Positions 45,984 through 55,727 of a DNA stretch of 64,000 nucleotides are shown piece by piece. The stretch lies in assembly GCA_016871855.1 (NCBI GenBank), contig VHBQ01000001.1, forward strand, positions 91,752-155,751. The letters are read 5' to 3'. The position numbers and the translations under genes were made by a program. The stretch comes from Gemmatimonadota bacterium. Lineage in GTDB: Bacteria; Gemmatimonadota; Gemmatimonadetes; Gemmatimonadales; Gemmatimonadaceae. Position 1 is the first letter of the stretch. Each line of letters starts with the position of its first letter. The notes below the pieces were generated by a model. It was given only the letters and a program-made list of their open reading frames with translations. It had not been told where the DNA came from and did not search any database.

Positions 45984-46129
45984 GGTGGATTCCTCGCGCG
46001 GACTCAGGCCGCGGTGGGGTGGATGGGCGTGGCGGCAGGGCGGCCACGCATCCTTAAAAGCTACTGCGGCGACGGGCGGCTGGTCAGCGAGTGGGACACG
46101 GGCGCCGCCGGTCCACTCGCTTGGGGAGA

Positions 46130-46609
46130 TTACTGACGCGGCGTGAAGTCGCTCCACGGCCCGATCGTCTTGCGGTACAGCAGCTCGTCGTGCCCCTCGA
46201 CGATGTAGTCCTTCAGCGCGCCCACGTACTCGAAGCCGAGGCGTTCGTAGAGCGCACGCGCCCGGTGATTGAACGAGGAGACGCACAAGAAGACGTTCGG
46301 CGACTCGCGGTGGATGCGTGCCTCGGCGAACGCGACGAGCTGCGTTCCCAGGCCTGTTCCCCGCGCGTTGGGCGCCACGCACACCGACGCGATGTACCCC
46401 GGAAACTGTCCCTTCATCGTGATGAGGATGAACCCGGCCACGGTCGCGCCATCGCGAGCCACGTACAGCTCGCGCCCGGAATCAGAGACTGCAGCGAGGC
46501 AGCGCTCAAATGACCGTCCCAGCGTGATCCACGGGTCGGTCTCGCACATCATCCGCGCGCAGGCCGCGCGGTCGGCGTCGTCGCGGGCAGGTTCGATGGG
46601 CAGGGGCAT
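46130..46609 (-). CDS. GNAT-family N-acetyltransferase
   Basis: YIASVCVAPNARGTGLGTQLVAFAE, FNHRARALYERLGFEYVG. Confidence 0.88.
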   Translation of the reverse strand: MPLPIEPARDDADRAACARMMCETDPWITLGRSFERCLAAVSDSGRELYVARDGATVAGFILITMKGQFPGYIASVCVAPNARGTGLGTQLVAFAEARIHRESPNVFLCVSSFNHRARALYERLGFEYVGALKDYIVEGHDELLYRKTIGPWSDFTPRQ

Positions 46610-46745
46610 CGCGCAGGGGTGAATGGTGACTGCCGTAACGATACGACGTCGGAATCGTCGAGGCGACTCGGGGCCGCGCGCGGTCTTTCAGAACCCCGCC
46701 CTTAACGGTACGTTTTCGCGGTTCCCCTCCTCTCCGACTCCTCCC

Positions 46746-47438
46746 ATGACCCGCCTTCTCGCCTTCACGCGGCGCGCCATTCCGGCCAGCGCCCTGATCC
46801 TGGCCTCCTGCGCCTCGATGCACCTGCCGTTTCAGGGAGGCGGCTGGAAGCCCCTCTTTGACGGCACCTCGATGTCCGCCTGGCGCGGCTACCAGAGCCA
46901 GGAGATGCCCAAGGGGTGGGGGATCGAGGACGGCGTCCTCATCAAGAAGGGCGTCACCGGCGACATCCTCACCCGCGAGACCTTCGGCGACTTCGAGCTG
47001 GAACTGGAGTGGAAGCTCGAGAAGGGCGGCAACGCCGGGCTCTTCTACCGCGCCACCGAGGAGTACGAGAAGATCTACTGGAGCGGCACGGAGTATCAGC
47101 TGCTCGACGACCCCAATGCCCCGGACGGCCGCACGCGTCTGACCTCTGCTGGCGCCGCCTATGGGCTGTATCCGTCGGCCGAAGGGGCGCTGAAGCCCGC
47201 CGGCGAGTGGCAGAAGACGCGCGTCGTGATGAAGAAGAACCACGTCGAGCACTGGCTGAACGGCGTGAAGGTCGCCGAGTACACGCTGTGGAGCGACGAC
47301 TGGAAGGCGAACGTGAAGGCCTCGAAGTTCGGCAAGTGGCCCAACTACGGGCTCGCCGCGCGCGGCGCCATCGGCATCCAGGGTGACCACAACGGCAGCC
47401 TCGCGCTCCGCAACATCCGCATCCGCCCGCTCGACTGA
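46746..47438 (+). CDS. DUF1080 / 3-keto-disaccharide hydrolase family protein
   Basis: Lipoprotein signal; WKPLFDGTSMSAWRGY, FELELEWKLEKGGNAGLFYR, EYQLLDDPNAPDGR, WQKTRVVMKKNHVEHWLNGVKVAEY. Confidence 0.92.
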   Translation: MTRLLAFTRRAIPASALILASCASMHLPFQGGGWKPLFDGTSMSAWRGYQSQEMPKGWGIEDGVLIKKGVTGDILTRETFGDFELELEWKLEKGGNAGLFYRATEEYEKIYWSGTEYQLLDDPNAPDGRTRLTSAGAAYGLYPSAEGALKPAGEWQKTRVVMKKNHVEHWLNGVKVAEYTLWSDDWKANVKASKFGKWPNYGLAARGAIGIQGDHNGSLALRNIRIRPLD

Positions 47439-47468
47439 CCGCGCCTCGCCACGCCCACCGGAGTCCCG

Positions 47469-48698
47469 ATGACCCCGACGCGCCTGAAGCTGATGACGAT
47501 GATGTTCCTCCAGTACTTCATCTGGGGGGTCTGGTTCGTGACGATGGGCACCTATCTGGGTGCCACGCTCAAGTTCTCCGGCACGGAGATCGGCTCGGCC
47601 TACGGTGCGACGGCGATCGCCGCCCTCGTCTCGCCGTTCTTCGTGGGAATGATCGCCGACCGCTTCTTTGCATCCGAGAAACTGCTCGCCATCCTGCACC
47701 TCGCCGGCGCCGCGCTCATGTGGATGGCGTCGCAGCAGACGACGTTTGCCACGTTTTATCCGCTGCTCATCGGCTACGCGCTCTGCTACATGCCGACGCT
47801 GTCGCTGACCAACAGCATCTCGTTCCACCACGTGAAGGACCCCGCGCGGGAGTTCCCGGCCATCCGCGTGCTCGGCACAATCGGCTGGATCGTCGCCGGA
47901 CTCATCGTCGGCAAGGTGCTCAAAGCCGACGCGCAGGCGCTTCCCATGCAGCTGGCCGCCTATGCGTCGGTGGTGATGGCGCTCTTCTCGCTGATGCTCC
48001 CGCACACCCCGCCCAAGGCGGCCGGGACGCCGTTCAACTGGCACGACGCGGTGGGCTTTGACGCGCTGCAGCTGCTGAAGCAGTGGGACTTCACGCTGTT
48101 CGTCATCGGATCGTTCCTGCTCTGCGTGCCGCTGCAGTTCTACTACTCGTTCGCCAACCTCTTCCTCAACGAGATCGGCGCGCCGGAGCCGGCGTTCATC
48201 CAGACGTTCGGCCAGATGAGCGAGATCTTCTTCATGCTCCTTCTCCCGTTCTTCCTGCGGAGGTTCGGGATCAAGTGGATCATGGTCGGCGGGATGGCCG
48301 CCTGGGCGCTGCGCTACTTCGCCTTCGCCCACGGCGACGCGGCCGCCGGGATGTGGATGATCTACGCGGGCATCCTCCTGCACGGCATCTGCTACGACTT
48401 CTTCTTCGTCGCCGGGCAGATCTACACCGATGAGCGCGCCGGGCCGAAGATTCGCGGCGCGGCGCAAGGCCTCATCAACTTCGTGACCAACGGCGTGGGC
48501 TACTTCATCGGCGCCTCGGTCTCGGGTGCCGTGGTCCAGCGCTTCACGAACACCCCCGCCGACGCGTCGGCTGCGGTGACGCACAACTGGCCGGCGATCT
48601 GGCTGCACCCGGCGATCGCCGCCGCCGTGGTGATGGTGCTGTTCGCCCTCCTGTTCCGTCCCAAGGAAACCCCGGCCATGCCGGACGCCGCCAAGTGA
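47469..48698 (+). CDS. MFS transporter (nucleoside:H+ symporter NupG-like)
   Basis: 12-TM pattern; [37 protein letters not shown]. Confidence 0.85.
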   Translation: MTPTRLKLMTMMFLQYFIWGVWFVTMGTYLGATLKFSGTEIGSAYGATAIAALVSPFFVGMIADRFFASEKLLAILHLAGAALMWMASQQTTFATFYPLLIGYALCYMPTLSLTNSISFHHVKDPAREFPAIRVLGTIGWIVAGLIVGKVLKADAQALPMQLAAYASVVMALFSLMLPHTPPKAAGTPFNWHDAVGFDALQLLKQWDFTLFVIGSFLLCVPLQFYYSFANLFLNEIGAPEPAFIQTFGQMSEIFFMLLLPFFLRRFGIKWIMVGGMAAWALRYFAFAHGDAAAGMWMIYAGILLHGICYDFFFVAGQIYTDERAGPKIRGAAQGLINFVTNGVGYFIGASVSGAVVQRFTNTPADASAAVTHNWPAIWLHPAIAAAVVMVLFALLFRPKETPAMPDAAK

Positions 48699-48709
48699 GG
48701 AATCTGACG

Positions 48710-50125
48710 ATGACCACCAAGGATCCCGCTGCCAGTTCGGCCAACGAAGCCGAGAGCCCGACCGTCTCGCGTCGCGAGTTCGTCGAGAAGTCCTCGATGG
48801 CCGGCATGGCGTTCACCATCGTCAAGCCGCACGTACTGGGCGCCCAGGGCGGCCGATATGTCGCGCCGAGCGACAAGCTGAACGTCGCCTGCATCGGCGT
48901 CGGTGGCATGGGGCACAGCGACGTGCGCGGCTTCGCCGCCCAGGCCGACTGCAACATCTACGCGCTCTGCGACGTGGATGACGTCACCGCCGAGCGCAGC
49001 TACCGCGCCCAGCCGCTGGCGAAGAAGTACAAGGACTACCGCGAGCTGATCGACCGTGAGCACAAGAACATTGACGTGGTGACGGTCTCGACGCCGGACC
49101 ACCATCACGCGGCGGCGTCGCTCCTCGCTCTGCGCGCGGGCAAGCACGTCTACTGCCAGAAGCCGCTGGCCCGCACGGTCGCCGAGGTGCGCGCGATGAA
49201 GGCCGAGGCCGCGAAGCGGCCAAAGCAGGCGACGCAGATGGGAAACCAGGGGCACGCCGCCGAGGGGATCCGCGTCCTGCGCGAATGGATCGAGGCGGGA
49301 CTCATCGGCCGGGTGGAGAGCATCGAGTTCTACACGAACCGCCCCATCTGGCCGCAGGGCATCCGTCGGCCCAGCGAAGCGCACAATGTGCCGCCGACCC
49401 TGGACTGGGAGCTGTGGCTCGGCCCCGTGCCGTTCCGTCCGTACCATCCGGCCTATGCGCCGTTCAACTGGCGCGGCTGGTGGGATTTCGGCACGGGGGC
49501 CATGGGCGACATGGCCTGCCACATCATGGACTGCGCCGTCTGGATCCTCGGCCTGAAGTTCCCGGCGAAGGTCATTCCCGAGACTTCGACGCTTTTCCCG
49601 GAGACAGCGCCCAAGATGTCGCGCATCACCTACGAGTTCCCCGTCGAGGGGACGATGAACGCCGTGGGGAAGAACGGCATCGTCACGCTCGTCTGGCGCG
49701 ACGGCGGCATCATTCCGGCCAAGCCGGCGGGGATCACGGCGATGGACAACTGGCCGCTGTGGGATGACGGTTTCCAACTCTGGAAGGGCGAGAAGGGGAC
49801 GATCATCGCCGGCACGTATGGCGAGAACCCGCGCCTGCTCGACGCCGATCTCGACAAGCAGGTGAAGGCGAGCCCGCTGCCGCAGAAGTACCCGCGCACC
49901 AAGGGCGTCTACGGCGAGTTCATTGAGGCCATCAAGGCGGGCACGCAGCCGGGCTCGAACATCGCGGCCCATGCGGGACCGCTCACCGAGATGATCGTGC
50001 TTGGCAACCTTGCCGTGCGCGCCGGGCGGACCATCGAGCTCAACCCGACCAACGGCGAACTGCTCACCAAGGACATCCCGGCGGAGTGGATTTCGACTCC
50101 GTACCGGTCAGGCTACAGCCTCTGA
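48710..50125 (+). CDS. Gfo/Idh/MocA family oxidoreductase with Tat-like signal
   Basis: SRREFVEKSSMAG; LNVACIGVGGMGHSDVRGF; GKHVYCQKPLARTVAEVRAM. Confidence 0.92.
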   Translation: MTTKDPAASSANEAESPTVSRREFVEKSSMAGMAFTIVKPHVLGAQGGRYVAPSDKLNVACIGVGGMGHSDVRGFAAQADCNIYALCDVDDVTAERSYRAQPLAKKYKDYRELIDREHKNIDVVTVSTPDHHHAAASLLALRAGKHVYCQKPLARTVAEVRAMKAEAAKRPKQATQMGNQGHAAEGIRVLREWIEAGLIGRVESIEFYTNRPIWPQGIRRPSEAHNVPPTLDWELWLGPVPFRPYHPAYAPFNWRGWWDFGTGAMGDMACHIMDCAVWILGLKFPAKVIPETSTLFPETAPKMSRITYEFPVEGTMNAVGKNGIVTLVWRDGGIIPAKPAGITAMDNWPLWDDGFQLWKGEKGTIIAGTYGENPRLLDADLDKQVKASPLPQKYPRTKGVYGEFIEAIKAGTQPGSNIAAHAGPLTEMIVLGNLAVRAGRTIELNPTNGELLTKDIPAEWISTPYRSGYSL

Positions 50126-51978
50126 TGCGACGGCACGCCACTTTCGCCGCTGCCGCCATCTGCCTAGGTGCCGTCGCATCAGGGGCACGGGCACAGGCAC
50201 AGCGAGGTGCAGGGGAACAGGCACAGAAAGCGAATGCCCCTGCACCGTTTGTGCAGGGCAAGCCCAGTGTCTACGCTCCCGATGCCAAGCTGCTGCTCGC
50301 CGAGCGCGGGACGGAAATGCGCGGCGTGGTGGAGCGGTACACGGCCGACCGAATGGTCCTGCAGCGCCGCTATCCGCAGCAATACTCGGCGCCACAGCGC
50401 GAGGTCTTCACCAAGTTCTACGACGCGTGGCTCGCCCAGCTCAATGCGGTTGACTTCGACCAGCTGAGCCACGGCGCCAAGGCCGATCACATCCTTCTGC
50501 GCAACAGCATCGCCGAGGCGCAAGAGGAGCTGCGTCGCGACACCAAGGTGTACGGCGAGATTGCCGCGCTGCTGCCGTTCGGCGACTCGATCTTCGCGCT
50601 CGAAGACGCGCGCCGCCGCATGGAGACCGTGGACGGGCCGCGCTCGGCGCGTACGCTCGCGTTCATCGGCAAGACCGTGAACGCGCTGCGCACGAAGATC
50701 GAGGGCCCGCCCAAGGGCGACTCGTCGGTGGCCAAGATCAGCAAGGTGGCGGCGTACCGCGCCGCCGAGGTGACGGCGTCACTGCGCACGCTGCTGCGCA
50801 GCTGGCACCAGTTCTACAACGGCTACGACCCGCTCTTCTCGTGGTGGACGGGCGCGCCGTACCGCTCGGCCGACTCGGCACTCACCAACTACCAGCGCGT
50901 CCTGCGCGAGAAGATCGTCGGTTGGAAGCGCGGCGAGGACGAGCCCATTGTCGGGCTGCCGATCGGACGCGCGGCCATCGAGACGAGCCTGAAGCACGAG
51001 ATGCTCCCGTACTCACCGGAGGATCTCATCGCCATCGCCCAAAAGGAGCTCGACTGGGGCGAGAGCGAGATGAAGAAGGCCGCGCGCGAGATGGGGTTCG
51101 GCGACGACTGGAAGGCGGCGATGGAGAAGGTGAAGCAGACCGCCGTGCCGCCGGGTGAACAGGTGAACCTCGTGCGCGACCTGGAGTTCGAGGCGGTGGC
51201 CTGGCTCAACGCGCGCGACATGATCACCATTCCGCCGCTCGCGCAGGAGGTGTGGCGCATCGAGATGATCTCGCCGGAGCGGCAGAAGACCAGCCCGTTC
51301 TTCCTTGGCGGCGAGGTGCTGCAGGTGGCGTATCCCACCGACAGCATGACCGACGAGGACAAGCTGATGGCGATGCGCGGCAACAACCCGCACTTCTCGC
51401 ACGCCACGGTCTTCCACGAGATGATCCCCGGGCACCACATGCAGGGGTTCATGACGTCGCGCTATTACCCGTACCGGCGGGAGTTCGGCACGCCATTCTG
51501 GAACGAGGGCGGCGCGTTCTACTGGGAGACGATTCTCTGGGACAACGGCTTCCACAGCAAACCGGAGGATCGCATTGGCGCGCTGTTCTGGCGGATGCAC
51601 CGCGCGGCGCGGATCATCTTCTCGCTGAACTTCCACCTCGGCAACTGGACGCCCCAGCAGTGCATTGACTTCCTGGTCGCCCGGGTGGGGCACGAGACGG
51701 CGAACGCGACTGCCGAGGTACGCCGGTCGTTCAACGGGTCGTACGGGCCTCTGTACCAGGTGGCGTACATGATGGGCGGGCTCCAGTTCCGCGCGCTGCA
51801 TCACGAGGTGGTGGACGGCGGCACGATGACCAACCGCCAGTTCCACGACTTCATCTACACGCACGGCACGATGCCCGTGGAGATGGTGCGGGCGCTGATG
51901 CTCCAGCGTCCGCTCACGCGGGACTACGCGACGCAGTGGAAGTTCGCGGCAACGCTCCCGCCCCCCGGAGGGAAGTAG
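50125..51978 (+). CDS. DUF885 family putative metallopeptidase
   Basis: Signal peptide; HEMIPGHHMQGFMTSRYYPYRREFGTPFWNEGGAFYWE; start overlaps upstream stop (TGATG). Confidence 0.88.
   Translation: MRRHATFAAAAICLGAVASGARAQAQRGAGEQAQKANAPAPFVQGKPSVYAPDAKLLLAERGTEMRGVVERYTADRMVLQRRYPQQYSAPQREVFTKFYDAWLAQLNAVDFDQLSHGAKADHILLRNSIAEAQEELRRDTKVYGEIAALLPFGDSIFALEDARRRMETVDGPRSARTLAFIGKTVNALRTKIEGPPKGDSSVAKISKVAAYRAAEVTASLRTLLRSWHQFYNGYDPLFSWWTGAPYRSADSALTNYQRVLREKIVGWKRGEDEPIVGLPIGRAAIETSLKHEMLPYSPEDLIAIAQKELDWGESEMKKAAREMGFGDDWKAAMEKVKQTAVPPGEQVNLVRDLEFEAVAWLNARDMITIPPLAQEVWRIEMISPERQKTSPFFLGGEVLQVAYPTDSMTDEDKLMAMRGNNPHFSHATVFHEMIPGHHMQGFMTSRYYPYRREFGTPFWNEGGAFYWETILWDNGFHSKPEDRIGALFWRMHRAARIIFSLNFHLGNWTPQQCIDFLVARVGHETANATAEVRRSFNGSYGPLYQVAYMMGGLQFRALHHEVVDGGTMTNRQFHDFIYTHGTMPVEMVRALMLQRPLTRDYATQWKFAATLPPPGGK
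50181..50246. repeat. Repeat words of family E/C inside the DUF885 coding region, with GGTGCAGGGG/CCCCTGCACC inverted pair
   Basis: GGGGCACGGGCACAGGCACAGCGAGGTGCAGGGGAACAGGCACAG...CCCCTGCACC. Confidence 0.65.
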
Positions 51979-51980
51979 CC

Positions 51981-52622
51981 ATGACGGTGCGCGTGGAAGC
52001 GGCGGTTGACTCGTTTGCGGCGGCGCTGTCGGCGCAGCAGGCCGGCGTGCACCGTCTGGAGCTGTGCGGTCCGTTGCACGAGGGCGGCACAACGCCGAGC
52101 GCCGGGCTGATCGCGCGGTGCCTGGAACGCCTGCTCGTGTCGGTGCACGTGCTCGTGCGCCCGCGCGTGGGCGACTTCGTCTACACCGATGACGAATTCG
52201 AGATCATGAAGCGCGACATCGCCGTCGCCAAGGAACTCGGCGCCGACGGCGTGGTGATTGGCATTCTCACTCCCGATGGCGAAGTGGACGCCGACCGGCT
52301 GGCCGAACTGCACGCGGTTGCCAGTCCCCTGCGCGTGGGCTTCCATCGCGCCTTCGACCAGGTGAAGGATCAGGACGAGGCGCTCGAGCTGCTCGTCTCG
52401 CTGCAGTTCGACTGCATCCTCACGAGCGGCGGCGCGGCGACCGCGGCCAAGGGCGCCGCGCGCATCAAGCATCTCGTGGAGCGGGCCGACGACCGGATCA
52501 ACATCATCGCCGGCGGGTCAATCACCGCGGCCAACGCGCCCGCGCTGATCAAGAAGACCGGCGTGAAGATGGTGCACGGCCGGGCGTTCACGGGGTTGGC
52601 GGAGGCGGTGCAGGGAGAATAG
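51981..52622 (+). CDS. cutC: Copper homeostasis protein CutC family
   Basis: VEAAVDSFAAALSAQQAGVHRLELCGPLHEGGTTPSAGLI, VLVRPRVGDFVYTDDEF, TSGGAATAAKG. Confidence 0.93.
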   Translation: MTVRVEAAVDSFAAALSAQQAGVHRLELCGPLHEGGTTPSAGLIARCLERLLVSVHVLVRPRVGDFVYTDDEFEIMKRDIAVAKELGADGVVIGILTPDGEVDADRLAELHAVASPLRVGFHRAFDQVKDQDEALELLVSLQFDCILTSGGAATAAKGAARIKHLVERADDRINIIAGGSITAANAPALIKKTGVKMVHGRAFTGLAEAVQGE

Positions 52623-52649
52623 GACACCCGGTCACCGTTGGGAGGCTGA

Positions 52650-52677
52650 CATGACGGCACCGAAAGGCGCCGTCATG
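52650..52677. terminator. Stem-loop with GAAA tetraloop after cutC
   Basis: CATGACGGCACC-GAAA-GGCGCCGTCATG, one internal mismatch. Confidence 0.65.
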
Positions 52678-52959
52678 CATTCTGCCCGTTCGGTGCGTGG
52701 TGGATAAAGATTCACTCTATAGTAATATGGCAATGTAAAGAATTGGATGACATTTGACTAATTGCATACCGTACTCCACTTCAGCGTTTCGATGATGCAG
52801 GATCGGCGCAGTCGCTCCTAGTCTGTGGTAGTTGCCGCAGGCGGCGCCGATTGCGACGTCGCGGCGAAAACTCGAACCTCCATGAGAGGGGAGCGGAATG
52901 ACCGCACGGTCGCCATCCACGGGCGCAATGCCACCGGCACCGACATCGGCAGGTGGTCA

Positions 52960-55158
52960 ATGAACGCGCTCTCCCGCCGCCGCTTCGTGAAGATCTCCGC
53001 GGGGACGATCGTCGCCGCCGGCGCCAGTGTAAGCCAGCCCGTGTCGCTTGCCTATGCCCAGTCTGAGCGCCTCACGGGTCGGCGGGCCACCCGCACTATC
53101 CCCACGTTCTGCAACGTGTGCTTCTGGAAGTGCGGCGCGCTCGCCACGGTTAAGGACGACGAAGTCTGGAAGATCCGCGGCAATCCGCGCGACCCGCTCT
53201 GCCGGGGCCGACTGTGCCCACGCGGTACTGGCGGCATGGGTTCGCACGCTGACCCTGACCGCTTGAAGACTCCGCTCATCCGCATCAGCGATCGCGGCGC
53301 CGATAAGTGGAAGGAAGTGACGTGGGACGAGGCGCTGCAGTATGTCGCCGATCGGATGCAGGCGATCAAGAAGGCGCACGGGCCCGAGTCCGTTGCCCTG
53401 TTCAGCCATGGCATTGGCGCCGGCTTCTTCAAGCACACGATGGCCGCCTTCGGCTCGCCGAACAGCGCGGCGACGTCATTCGCACAATGCCGCGGCCCTC
53501 GGGACACGGGGTTTGAGTTGACGTTTGGCGAGGGCATCGGGTCTCCCGAGCGCACCGACATTGAGAACGCCCGCTGCCTCGTGCTCCTCGGGTCGCACCT
53601 TGGCGAGAACATGCACACCACGCAGGTGCGTGAGTTCGCGGATGCCAAACGACGCGGCGCGACGATCATCGTCGCTGATCCGCGCCTTTCGGTGGCGGCG
53701 AGCAAGGCGGACCACTACCTGCCCATCAAGCCCGGGACGGACCTGGCGCTGCTCCTCGCGTGGATGAATGTCCTCGTCGCCGAGAAGCTCTACGACGCCG
53801 AGTACGTGCAGGAGCACGGGCACGGCTTCGACCAGTTCCGCGACGCGATAGCGAAGAACACGCCGGAATGGGCGGCGGCCGAGACGGGCCTCTCAGCGCA
53901 GAGCATCCGCGACACGGCGCGCGCGATGGCCCAGCACAAGCCGGCCACGCTGGTGCACCCCGGGCGGCGCGTGACGTGGTATGGCGACGACACCCAGCGC
54001 AGCCGCGCGATCGCCCTGCTGAACGCGCTGCTGGGAAGCTGGGGGCGCAAGGGCGGCTTCTGGACACCGGCCATCATGCCGATTCCAGATTACCCGTATC
54101 CGGCGCATCCCGACGCGGCGCGCCCCAAGGTTGACAATCCGAAGAAGAAATACCCGTTCGCGCACGAAGCGATCACCACCGGCATTCGCGACGCGACGCT
54201 CACCGGACAGCCGTACCCCATCAAGGGGTGGGTGGTCTACGCCACGAACCTGTTGCAGGCCCTGCCGTCGCAGGCCGAGACGGTACGCGCCATCAAGGCG
54301 CTCGACCTTCTCGTCGTCGTGGACGTGGTGCCAAGCGAACTGGCCGGGTGGGCGGATGTCGTACTGCCGGAGTCGACGTACCTTGAGCGCTTCGACGACC
54401 TGCATGTCAGCCCGTTCAAGCACCCGTTCGTCAGCCTCCGTCAGCCGGTCGTCGAGGCGCCGCACGACCAGAAGCCAGCGTGGTGGATTGCGAAGCGCCT
54501 GGCCGAGAAGCTCGGACTCGGCGCGTACTACCCGTGGGCCGATATCGAGGACTATCTCCGCACGCGCGTGACGGAGGCGGGGCTGAGCTACGACACGCTG
54601 AAGACCGAAGGCATCATCGTTGGCGACGATGAGCCGCTCTACTTTGACGATGGCGTCCCCGCCGAGTTTGACACGCCGTCCGGCAAGATCGAGTTCTACT
54701 CCGATCAGCTCGCCGAGGCCGGGTTCGATCCGGTCCCACGCTATGTCGCGCCGACTGCCGGACCGGAAGGGACATTCCGACTCCTGATGGGCCGCTCACC
54801 GGCGCACACGTTCAGCGGCACGCAGACCAACCCCGTGCTGATGGAACTGGTCGGGGAGAACGTGCTCTGGCTGAACGCTGAAGAGGCCGCGCGGCGCGGA
54901 CTAAAGAGCGGAGACCTCGTGCGCCTGCGCAACCAGGACGGCGTCGTGAGCAACGCCATCAAGGTCAAGGCGACGCGCCGCATCCGCCCCGAGTGCGTCT
55001 ACATGGTCCACGGATTTGGGCACACGGCCAAGGGCATGCGTCGGGCCTACCTGAAGGGTGCCAGCACCGCGGAGCTCATCACGCGAACCGTCGTGGACCC
55101 GCTGATGGGCGGGACCGCCACGAACGTCAATTTCGTCACGCTCGAACGGGTCGGGTGA
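52960..55158 (+). CDS. CISM-family molybdopterin oxidoreductase catalytic subunit (PhsA/PsrA/ArrA-like), Tat-targeted
   Basis: SRRRFVKISAGTIVAAGA; CNVCFWKCG...LCRGRLCPRG [4Fe-4S] motif; catalytic region FAQCRGPRDTGFE; C-terminal MopB-binding domain. Confidence 0.9.
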   Translation: MNALSRRRFVKISAGTIVAAGASVSQPVSLAYAQSERLTGRRATRTIPTFCNVCFWKCGALATVKDDEVWKIRGNPRDPLCRGRLCPRGTGGMGSHADPDRLKTPLIRISDRGADKWKEVTWDEALQYVADRMQAIKKAHGPESVALFSHGIGAGFFKHTMAAFGSPNSAATSFAQCRGPRDTGFELTFGEGIGSPERTDIENARCLVLLGSHLGENMHTTQVREFADAKRRGATIIVADPRLSVAASKADHYLPIKPGTDLALLLAWMNVLVAEKLYDAEYVQEHGHGFDQFRDAIAKNTPEWAAAETGLSAQSIRDTARAMAQHKPATLVHPGRRVTWYGDDTQRSRAIALLNALLGSWGRKGGFWTPAIMPIPDYPYPAHPDAARPKVDNPKKKYPFAHEAITTGIRDATLTGQPYPIKGWVVYATNLLQALPSQAETVRAIKALDLLVVVDVVPSELAGWADVVLPESTYLERFDDLHVSPFKHPFVSLRQPVVEAPHDQKPAWWIAKRLAEKLGLGAYYPWADIEDYLRTRVTEAGLSYDTLKTEGIIVGDDEPLYFDDGVPAEFDTPSGKIEFYSDQLAEAGFDPVPRYVAPTAGPEGTFRLLMGRSPAHTFSGTQTNPVLMELVGENVLWLNAEEAARRGLKSGDLVRLRNQDGVVSNAIKVKATRRIRPECVYMVHGFGHTAKGMRRAYLKGASTAELITRTVVDPLMGGTATNVNFVTLERVG

Positions 55159-55161
55159 ACC

Positions 55162-55695
55162 ATGCGCTATGCGATCGGCATCGACATTCGGCTTTGCGTC
55201 GGCTGCATGACATGCGTGGCGGCGTGCAAGACCGAGAATCAGGTCCCCGACGGCAAGCGGCGCGTCTGGGTGACGGAGACCGAAGACGAGAGCGCCACGC
55301 CGCCCCGGGTCGACTTCCACTCCCAGCGGTGCAACCATTGCGACAACGCGCCGTGCATTCCGGTCTGTCCAACCGGCGCGAGCAAACGGCGTCCCGACGG
55401 CATCGTGTTCGTGGAGCAGAAAGACTGCATCGGCTGCGAGGCGTGCGTCGAGGCGTGTCCCTACGGTGCGCGGTTCATGCACCCCGACGGCTTCGCCAGC
55501 AAGTGCACCTATTGTGCACACCTCGTGGACCAGGGACTCGAGCCGGCCTGTGTCGCGTCTTGTCCAGTTGACTGCATGGTCTTTGGCGACCTCGACGACC
55601 CCAAGAGCCGCCTGAGCGAAATGGTCCGCACCCGTCCGCACCACGTGCTGCTTGCCGAAAAGGGCACCAAGCCGCGCGGCCTGTATTTCACGTAG
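55162..55695 (+). CDS. Four-cluster [4Fe-4S] ferredoxin subunit (PsrB/PhsB/NrfC-like)
   Basis: CVGCMTCVAAC, CNHCDNAPCIPVCPTGA, CIGCEACVEACPYGARF, CTYCAHLVDQGLEPACVASCP. Confidence 0.93.
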   Translation: MRYAIGIDIRLCVGCMTCVAACKTENQVPDGKRRVWVTETEDESATPPRVDFHSQRCNHCDNAPCIPVCPTGASKRRPDGIVFVEQKDCIGCEACVEACPYGARFMHPDGFASKCTYCAHLVDQGLEPACVASCPVDCMVFGDLDDPKSRLSEMVRTRPHHVLLAEKGTKPRGLYFT

Positions 55696-55727
55696 CACCA
55701 TCCCCCTCATCTGAGGAGCACCACCGT

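Noticed and set aside
46506-48608. 700-aa minus-strand ORF opposite DUF1080/MFS genes
   Set aside because: Antisense to two clear families; composition is His/Arg/Gly/Glu-rich.
53460-53530. Catalytic selenocysteine in the molybdoenzyme
   Set aside because: The ligand position reads Cys (FAQCRGP) and no in-frame TGA is present.
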